Assembly (NCBI GenBank): GCA_026545225.1
Contig: CM048850.1
Location: 29,894,257-29,958,256, forward strand
Reading direction: 5' to 3'
Source of the DNA: Cornus controversa
Lineage: Eukaryota; Streptophyta; Magnoliopsida; Cornales; Cornaceae
Length of the DNA: 64,000 bases
Shown here: in pieces, positions 56,312 to 64,000 of the stretch
Layout: every line of letters begins with the position of its first letter
Numbering within the stretch: the stretch's first letter is position 1
Notes under the pieces: generated by a model
Database searches by the model: none
Seen by the model: only the letters and a program-made list of their open reading frames with translations
Told to the model about the DNA's origin: nothing
Made by a program: the position numbers and the translations under genes

Positions 56312-58162
56312 GTGCCAAACTCTATCTCCGGTGTCCCAACCACAATCGAGTCATCTTCCCCTAGCCAACCGTTACCACAATCTCCATCTCCTTTTCAAAA
56401 TCACTCGTCCCCAAATTCTAATGTGCCAAATAGGTCACTACTGCCTAACATTAATTTACAGCAAGGAGAGGAATCACAACAACATAGAGAGCTTCGTGTT
56501 TATTCACGGCGAAACCACACTCAACATATAGAGCAACCTATGTTTACTGAGCATAACCAAGAATCTGAACTGGAGCCTGAAACAGGTAAGCTTCCTATCA
56601 CTTTACCTACTATTAATGATCTCCATAAGACTATAGCTGAGCGAAAAGGAGTCCGATCATGTACTCAACATCCAATTTCTTACTATGTCTCTTATAATCA
56701 CCTTACTCCTGCTGTCCAAACATTTGTGTCTAGACTCGAGAATACAGAGATACCTCGTAGTGTGGAAGAAGCACTGAAAGTGCCAGAATGGAAGCAAGCG
56801 GTACTTGAAGAAATGAGAGCATTGGAAAAAAATGGAACATGGGAGGTTGTAACCAGACCTGAGGGAAAGACTCCAGTTGGCTGCAAGTGGGTCTTCATGG
56901 TAAAATTCAACTCAGATGGCACAATAGAAAGATACAAAGCCAGATTGGTTGCGAAAGGCTTTACACAGACTTATGGGATTGACTATTCGGAAACTTTTGC
57001 ACCAGTTGCAAAGCTGAACACCATCCGAATCCTGCTTTCTATTGCTGCGAACTTGGACTGGAAGCTACAACAATTAGACGTCAAAAATGCATTCCTTAAC
57101 GGTGAGTTAGAGGAAGAGGTGTATATGGATCTCCCACCGGGATTTGACAAAGGAAAGGATCAAGGGAGAGTATGTAGGTTGAAGAAATCTCTTTATGGGC
57201 TAAAGCAATCACCACGGGCATGGTTTGATCGTTTTTCAAAGGCAGTTAAACTACAAGGTTATAAGCAAGCTCGTACTGATCACACCCTGTTTATTAAACA
57301 CAGGGGGAGTAAGGTAACGGTGCTGATTGTTTATGTTGACGATATTATCCTAACCGGTGATGATGGGGAGGAAATGGAAAGACTAAAGAAGAACCTGGTA
57401 GCTGAATTTGAGATCAAAGACTTGGGACAGTTACGTTATTTCCTAGGAATGGAGGTGTTGAGGAACAGAACGGGAATCACAGTCTCACAAAGGAAGTATA
57501 TACTTGACTTACTAACAGAAACTGGTCTGCTTGGTTGCCGTCCTGTTGAAACACCAATGGATCCTAATAGTAAGCTGGGAAGTTGCGCAGATAGTGTACC
57601 GATTGATAAAGGGAGATACCAACGTTTGGTAGGTAAGTTGATATACCTATCGCATACTAGGCCTGACATTGCCTTTGCCGTTAGCACTGTGAGCCAGTTT
57701 ATGCACTCACCATGTGAAGCACACCTAGATGCTGTATACCGCATCTTGAAGTGCTTGAAAGGAACTGCTGGAAGAGGATTATACTTTGAGAAAGGTTCTA
57801 AAAGAGGGGTTGAAGTTTTTACTGATGTAGATTGGGCAGGTTCCATTGATGATAGAAGATCTACATTCGGGTACTGCACCTTTGTGTGGGGAAATTTGGT
57901 GACTTGGAGAAGTAGAAAACAGGCTGTGGTGGCGAGAAGTAGCGCTGAAGCTGAGTTCAGGGCCGTGGCTCAAGGAATGTGTGAGGTATTGTGGATAAAA
58001 ATGTTACTGGAAGAACTGAAGTTGTGTTATCAAGAACCTATCAAACTTTTTTGTGACAACAGAGCTGCCCTAAGTATTTGTCACAATCCAGTACTTCATG
58101 ACCGGACTAAACATGTGGAGGTTGACAACACTTTATTAAGGAGAAAATTTAGACAGGAGTGA
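56312..58162 (+). pseudogene. Copia pol: reverse transcriptase and RNase H, nearly intact
   Basis: A single open frame of 616 codons holds a Pro/Ser-rich linker, then RT (WKQAVLEEM, then WVFMVKFNSDGT, LDVKNAFLNG and the catalytic YVDD at about 57331), then RNase H (DVDWAG, then SSAEAEFRA, FCDNRAA and KHVEVD). The last part is frame-shifted near 58150; the usual ending (VADVLTKSLA) continues in another frame to about 58285. RT copies the element RNA into DNA in the particle. This is the best-preserved part of the element, although upstream lesions would prevent its synthesis as a polyprotein. Confidence 0.92.
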
Positions 58163-58294
58163 TCTGTATGACCTATGTTACTACAACTAAACAGGTTGCA
58201 GATGTTTTGACAAAGAGCCTTGCAAGACTAGCCTTCGACAAAATGATTGACAAGCTGGGAATGATAAGTGTCTACAGTCTAGCTTGAGGGGGAG

Positions 58295-58546
58295 TGTTGA
58301 ATATTTTGAAATTTTATCTTTATCTTTATTAGTTTAAATTTAAGTTTATCTTATCCTAGGAATAAGGAGAGGAAACTAGGTCAGCTCCTATTCTTTTGTT
58401 ACTCTGTTTTTCTATTCCTATCTTCTATGCTAAGGTTGAGAAATAGATTGTCTCACCTAATCTATAAATAAATCTGTAAACCTAGTTGCAAAAATATGAA
58501 GCAGAATTCATTCGATTGCCCTCATTCTCTTCCTATTTTGTCAACA
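58295..58546 (+). repeat. Copia 3' LTR
   Basis: It is the same length as the 5' LTR and differs at four positions by eye, giving about 98.4% identity. It is preceded by the polypurine tract and followed by the AGATT duplication. Confidence 0.95.
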
Positions 58547-58551
58547 AGATT

Positions 58552-58670
58552 ATAATATTGCTAGTTTAGTTTTAAATTTAAAAAGTTGTTAATTTCGGTA
58601 ATTAGTTCTACAAGATCCATTCACTCCTCTCTAGGTCTAGACAACGGACCTTGTGCAACTCTTCATCAGA
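58552..58670 (+). mobile_element. Older LTR-like sequence (right part, after copia)
   Basis: This continues the host sequence of 52561-53516. TCCATTCACTCCTCTCTAGG and TCTAGACAACGG resemble a U5 end, and TCATCAGAGCCTCGG resembles a degraded primer site. Confidence 0.35.
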
Positions 58671-60384
58671 GCCTCGGGTTCTGGTCCTTCCCATCAAATC
58701 GGATGATGTAAAAAGGGTAATAAGATCAACGGAGAAGAAAGGTATAAGGCCCCTGGTTCAAGTTTTGCAGGGGAAAATACTGACCACTCTTATAATGAGG
58801 ATATTTATACACTGTTAAGAAATCTTTCTAATCAAGTCATCTTGTAGGGAATTTGCCCCGGCTATTCTTATAACTTTGTGGAAGAACTGAAGAGCCAATA
58901 TTTGGTTGAATTCAATGTAACAACTTGTGTTATATAGTTTTAGACCTTTTGGTGCTTCCTAAACTTGAAGATCTTTATATTACCTTATAGGATAGCTTTG
59001 TGACTGTAGTCGTTGACTTTTAATCTAATTCTTACTGTGGATATGGCACAAATTGGAGAGCAAATAATATGGTACAGAGATATCAGACATATCATTAAGT
59101 TTGTTGGCACTCAATTGAATCTATTTCTCTCAGCTTGTGTGCGTAAAGAGAAGCTTAATTCAATTGTAGACTTGAGTTAAATGAGGAAGATGAGTACATT
59201 AAGTATGGTTCACAGATTCAAAATTGTTAGTGTAAGTTTTGATACTAAACTGAGCCTTCTACTCTCTCAGTTTCAGTGTACATGATTATAATTCAAGTTT
59301 AAATTTGAGATGCATGTGGAAATGGGGCAATGTTTCGTTTAATGGTAAAAACTCAGGCTCACAAGCATGAGACACGGGGATAATGAGAGAAGCCACTTTA
59401 TGTAAATAATGTCAAATGTCAGGTCTATTTCTGGTCTTCCCTCGCACCACCTTGCAATAATGTCAAATGTCAGGTCTGTTTTTAGTCTTCCCTCGCAGCA
59501 CCCTGCAAAGGTGGGAGTAACACTGTTAATGGTCTTTCCTTTTAGATGCTTGTGGAAACTAAGTTCATTTAGTATGGGTACATGTATTAAGTCAGAATTG
59601 ACAAACGAGTCATCCATTTGTGATGCAAATCTAATGGTGCTTTGGGAAAGCATCTTGAAGAAAAGATCAAAGAGTCATTCTTGTTCTGGTTATAATAATT
59701 AAGCTTTGGAATTATCAAATATTTACTTAGGAAAGTGTTAAAATGTTATTAATGTTGTGAGGGGATTCTAGAAGTCATTTAGGAAAAGTCAAGTTTCATT
59801 AATGGTAGTATTATAAAAGGGATAGTCCTCTTTATCTGCTGTAACCAAGTCTTAATCAATATCATTTTGAGTAATTTTCAGATTATAAGCTTCTCTTAAG
59901 GCTTTTCCCAGATTTCCCTTTAGAAATCTAGGCTCCAACGGTGATTGGAGTATTTCTAGTCTTCCTTACTTCTGTAGGAAGACTTGTTTTTTTCTGTTTG
60001 CTTCAATTGGGCACCCAAAGGCAGGATCCTGTAACTTGGCCATATGTTTCATATCCCCACTAGTTTGTAGGTTTTATTTATTTATGTAAACTCTATGTTG
60101 AGTAAGAAGAAGGAAAAAGTGAAGTTATTGTGTATCCTCTCACACTGAGATTTATTGTTATCTATAAATGGAAGTGGTGATATCTGAAATTCTTCCAGAA
60201 CTAGAAGTAAATAATAAGTTTAAATATTGGAGCATGCTGGCATGATTTTTGTTTGCTTGTCCTCAACTATAATGGCAAAATCATTTTCATCCATCTTCCA
60301 TAAAGTAATTTGATGATGTACCCTTCCTGTACTTTTAGTGAAGATTTAAGTTAGTCTATAGAAGTGTGTTTATTTGGTACGGTG
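58671..60384. other. Intergenic sequence with a 51-bp tandem duplication
   Basis: AATAATGTCAAATGTCAGG starts at 59405 and again at 59456, giving two 51-bp units. The open frames at 59339-59702 cross it but have no domain. No gene is recognised in the remainder. Confidence 0.5.
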
Positions 60385-63300
60385 ATGATTTGTATATCAA
60401 TATGAAGAACTGTACAATCAGGGAGATCCCTGCAAAATAATACAAGCCCTACACTGGCTTACAAAATACAGCAAGAGCTGAAGGACCCTTTACATAACTA
60501 ACAACCAATGAATAGCCTATACAAACAAGGCACAAAAGTTAAACTGCTTGATATTGTCACAACAATGAACTCAATACCACCTATCAGTAGTAGACTGCGT
60601 CATCCCAGCAGAGTAAAAAAACCAGCTAGTAGATTTTATCTTTGATACATGAGCTTGGTAGAGACCACTCTACAGCAATGCTCACGGCTACAAGAGAATT
60701 CTTGAACTTGAGTGAGCATAATCTACTTCTTTCTTTCTGATTTAAGCGCAACCTTATGGGCTGGCTTACTTGCACCACCAAAAGCTCTAGAATTTCTTTC
60801 CCTCCATATGTTGTAGATTGAGCATGCCAATACCATCTTATTAACTGTAATTTGGACATTTCCCGCCGCTCCCCAGTAATAAGCTACTCAATCAAGAAGA
60901 GACTTCCAGCAAGGGGGGTTGATATATGATCTACATACATCTTGGCAAAATTGCCAAATGATGAGGGAGAAGCGGCACTGAAAATAAAGGCAGGATATTG
61001 ATTCTGCTGCAGAATTGCACAGAAAGCAGCAACTGCAAGAAGGCCATGGAAGCTTTATCTAGAGTTTGAAACTTGTTCCTAGCTGCTAACCAAAATATAA
61101 AACTATGTCTAGGGATAGCATGTTTGAATGACACAGAACTAGCCCATGAAGAGAATTTTTGGGATGGGGAGAGAGTTCAGATCACCTTGTCATCTAAAGA
61201 TTGGTCAATTAAGGAAGAGATGAAGGATCAAATGAACTGGGAGATGAGGTTTAACATTGAAGATGGTATTCTCCACTGTTGATTCCTAATTATAGTTTTG
61301 ACCTTTGCAAACACGTCTAGACCAACATCATTAATTCTGTTTGGAGATTTTTTGAATATTAAAGGGCAATGAGGGTGCCAAGAGTCTAACCATTTCTGAG
61401 TGTCTGATCCAGTGCCAATTAGATGTTTGATATGAGGTCTAGCCATGCTTCTTAGACTAAGTAACTTTTTCCATCCCCATGAGTTGTATGGCTAGGCCTT
61501 AATGTTCCAAAAACTTTTGCTCTTAATCAAATATGCCTTTACCAATGAGTTCCAAATACTCTCTCCCTTAGAATCAAATATGTTCCATATCTGCTTAAGA
61601 AAATAGATTTTGTTCTTGATTTCCAAATCTGGAATACCATGACCCCCTTGCCACATTTCATGGTACCTTAGCTCCACCTCTACCCAAATCTGATCTGGAC
61701 CAAAGAAAAGATCTAAGAATGCCATTTACCTGGCCAATGACATTCTTGGGCAACAGCATGATGGAAGACCAAAAACTCTGAATGTTAGCAAGGATATATT
61801 TGATCAAGATGACTCTTCCTGGATAGCTTGGACAGCCAACAAGTAGCTTTAGATGTTATTCTGTCAACCATGATTTTACAATCAATAGCTGAGAGATTTG
61901 GAAAGAGAATGGGAAAGCCCAAGTATCTAATTGGAAGAGTTCCAACCTCAACCTGAAAGAGGTTAATTATCTGTGATTTGGTGATGTTATCAATGGAGGA
62001 TTAAAAAACTTGACTTTTTTGAGGATTGGGAGAAAAGCCTGTGAGGGAGCCCAAAGTGTCAATGGCCCTTTTAAGAGTAGTTGCAGGGGAGGTGTCACCA
62101 TGACAAAATAACAAAATATCATCAGCAAAGAAAATATGGCTCAATTTTGTATTTTTTTTTTCTTTTTTGCATTTGGGGTGGAATGTAAGGTGAAGGTTTT
62201 CAGAAATGAATTTTCAGATGATGGTAGAAAGGAGATCCGTGCAAAGCACAAAGAGGAAGGGAGATAGGGGATTTCCTTGTCTGAGTCCCCTCACTCCCTT
62301 AAAATAACCATTTAGCTCACCATTGATTGATACTGATAATGAGGTAGAAGTAATACAGGCTTGGATCCATTTGATGAAGTTGAGGGAACTTCAAAAGATT
62401 AAGGTAATCAAGAATAAAGGACCAATTCAAGGAATCATAGGCTTTTTGAAGGTCTACTTTTACTGCACATTTTGGAGCTGGAAATTCCTATGATAACCTC
62501 TAAAGAGCTCATGAGCAAGGAAGATGTTATCTGAGATCTTCCTACCCTTGATAAAGGTAGTTTGGGCATTTCCAACTAAATGGGGCAGAACTGGTTGGAT
62601 CTTGTTAGCTAACAGCCAGGAGATACATTTATATAGGAGATTACAGCATACAATAGGCCTCAGATCATTACAAGAAGAGGGGTTAGGGACGTTGGGTCCC
62701 AAGGACAAGAAGTTGGAGTTGACTTCTTTTAACATTCTACTAGTAATGAAGAAATCATTTACAGCAAGTGTAACTTCCTCGACAACAACAGCCCAAGCTT
62801 GTTTAAAAAAAGAGGAGTTAAACCTATTAGGTCCTGGGCTTCTATCATCATTAAAGGAAAAGAAACAGCCAAAGGCTGAGAAAAGTGAGAAGGGAGTTCT
62901 TTAGAGATGTATTGGGCTATGAAAGACTTACCTGGCTAAATGAAAGTTTTCTAACCCAACAAACCTTTATAGAAGTTGCATATCTCTTCTCTCATGAGAG
63001 CTCCATTCACTGTGTTCCCATCTGCAGTGGTTATACTGATAATTTTCTTCCTGTCAAATTTGCTGTTGAAGTTTTTGAAGAAGAAAGCAGTATTTTAATC
63101 ACCGGCAGCCAACCACTTCATCCTTGCTTTCTGCTTGAATAATTTTTCCTCAGCCAAGCTCATTTCTGAGAAGTTTCTAAGAAGATTCTGTTGAAGCTCT
63201 CTCACATGGTTTTCTGTGGGATTTTTATGCGAGCTGCTTTGACATCTGATCAGTTCATCCTTTGCATTAATGACCCTCAAGGAGATATCACCATATTCCT

Positions 63301-63935
63301 TCTTGTTCAATTCCCTCAAAGGCTTCTCCAGAGATTTGAGTTTCTAAGTGACTCTAAACATAGGGCATCCTTGAATCTGCATATTCCAGGCCCTAGAAAC
63401 AATGTTGAGAAAATTTCTTGTTTTTCCCCAAAAAATTAGCAGAATTTGAATGGAATATTTCTCTTTGGTTTTGCCACCCATAAGGACAACACCATCCGAG
63501 AATGATCTGACACTCCATGGGCTTGAAAAATACATTCTGAATTAGAAAAAGTTGAGTTCCATCTACTGCTGATAAGAACTCTGTCCAGCTTCTTAGAGAT
63601 ATTAGCAGCCCCAAAACTTTTGTTCGACCAGGTATAGATGATACCTGAATGTCTCAAATCCTCCAACACATTCACTACAAGGCACTGTCTGAGGTCATTT
63701 ATTCATGTAGTCCATCTGAACTACTGCTGGATTTCTCTCTGATATCTCTTATAACATTGAAATCCCCTAACAGCACCCAAGGATCTGGAGAAAGGGATGA
63801 ACTTCTAGAGATATCACCCCAAAGAAAGTTTCCTGTCAACTGAAAGATTGGCACCATACACAAAAGAAGCATTGAATGAGAGAAAAGAGTCCCTGATTTT
63901 ATCTAATACTACAGCTTCCATACCTTTTTTTATTT
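60385..63935 (-). mobile_element. L1-type LINE (non-LTR retrotransposon), decayed
   Basis: Minus-strand ORF2 remnants occur in the correct order. The endonuclease C-terminal part (FVYGAN near 63855, LLGDFNVI near 63775, then the SDH end near 63480) comes first. RT follows at 62735-62090 (CNDLRPIVCCN, then GRKISDN, and the catalytic FADD near 62120), then a connection region, then the C-terminal zinc-binding RVT region (PRHSFIFWLAAR near 61110). An ending with IYNIWRERN-like coding lies near 60800. The 3' UTR probably runs to about 60385. Stops and frame changes occur throughout. The N-terminal part of the endonuclease is not visible before 63935, so the copy is 5'-truncated or continues past the window. 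No clear poly-A or target duplication is seen. Confidence 0.82.
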
Positions 63936-64000
63936 TTTATCTTTTACAGGGAAGAATCCTTAAGAGGAAGCAAAGGAAAATCAGTTCAAAATGGAATATA
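63936..64000. other. Flank at window end
   Basis: Sixty-odd bases with no recognisable feature. They may be LINE 5' sequence or host DNA. Confidence 0.3.

Larger units (their letters stand above)
53517..58546 (+). mobile_element. Complete Ty1/copia retrotransposon, coding-defective
   Basis: A 5,030-bp element has two 252-bp LTRs (53517-53768 and 58295-58546). The primer-binding site is TGGTATAAGAGC (53769), the polypurine tract CTTGAGGGGGAG (58283-58294), and the target duplication AGATT (53512-53516 and 58547-58551) is perfect. By my count the LTRs differ at four positions. Domain order gag, protease, integrase, RT, RNase H defines copia. Several stops and frame changes break gag-pol. Confidence 0.95.

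Overview
This is AT-rich nuclear DNA from a flowering plant, most likely a woody eudicot. The evidence is intron-containing plant gene families (class III peroxidase, 2OG-Fe(II) oxygenase, PPR, subtilase), plant-type transposons of many orders, and a decayed endogenous pararetrovirus (Caulimoviridae). The species cannot be named from sequence alone. Gene density is very low: two genes look intact and nearly everything else recognisable is mobile or a gene fragment.

Layout. 0-3 kb: repeat-derived sequence with a 51-bp tandem array and a 190-bp LTR preceded by a polypurine tract. 3.07-7.18 kb: a Mutator-like element with TIRs of about 280 bp and a broken FAR1-type transposase gene on the minus strand. 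7.24-10.2 kb: a 2.7-kb minus-strand LTR with a triplicated LTR/PBS junction. 12.66 and 20.07 kb: two members of one MITE family. 15.78-18.42 kb: an intact four-exon 2OG-Fe(II) oxygenase gene (+). 19-22.1 kb: a TRIM-like direct repeat, a Tourist-type MITE and two tRNA-like SINE units.

23.1-31.9 kb is a rearranged pararetrovirus. A short plus-strand piece (end of the last ORF, promoter, leader) meets a long minus-strand piece whose order is promoter, leader, coat protein, zinc knuckle, movement protein, protease, start of RT. The junction is tandemly duplicated with a 249-bp period, and a 3.2-kb gypsy-type LTR (24.9-28.1 kb) sits inside the movement-protein region. 34.05-35.23 kb is a Pack-type TIR element carrying two unrelated gene fragments in opposite orientation, a subtilase propeptide and a non-specific phospholipase C N-terminus. 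A second, unrelated subtilase fragment lies at 37 kb.

38.7-43 kb holds several hAT-type elements with 8-bp target duplications, a hAT transposase fragment and a foldback element. 44.86-46.32 kb is an intact three-exon class III peroxidase gene (-), closest in my reading to the PRX66 type. 47-50.5 kb is repeats plus another hAT-type element. 51.4-52.6 kb is a PPR pseudogene. 53,517-58,546 is a complete but defective Ty1/copia element with a perfect AGATT target duplication and LTRs differing at four positions, itself inserted in older LTR-like sequence. 60.4-63.9 kb is a decayed L1-type LINE on the minus strand.

The two intact genes are unrelated and show no functional linkage. The history of the window is mainly serial, nested insertion: a gypsy LTR into the pararetrovirus and a copia element into an older LTR.
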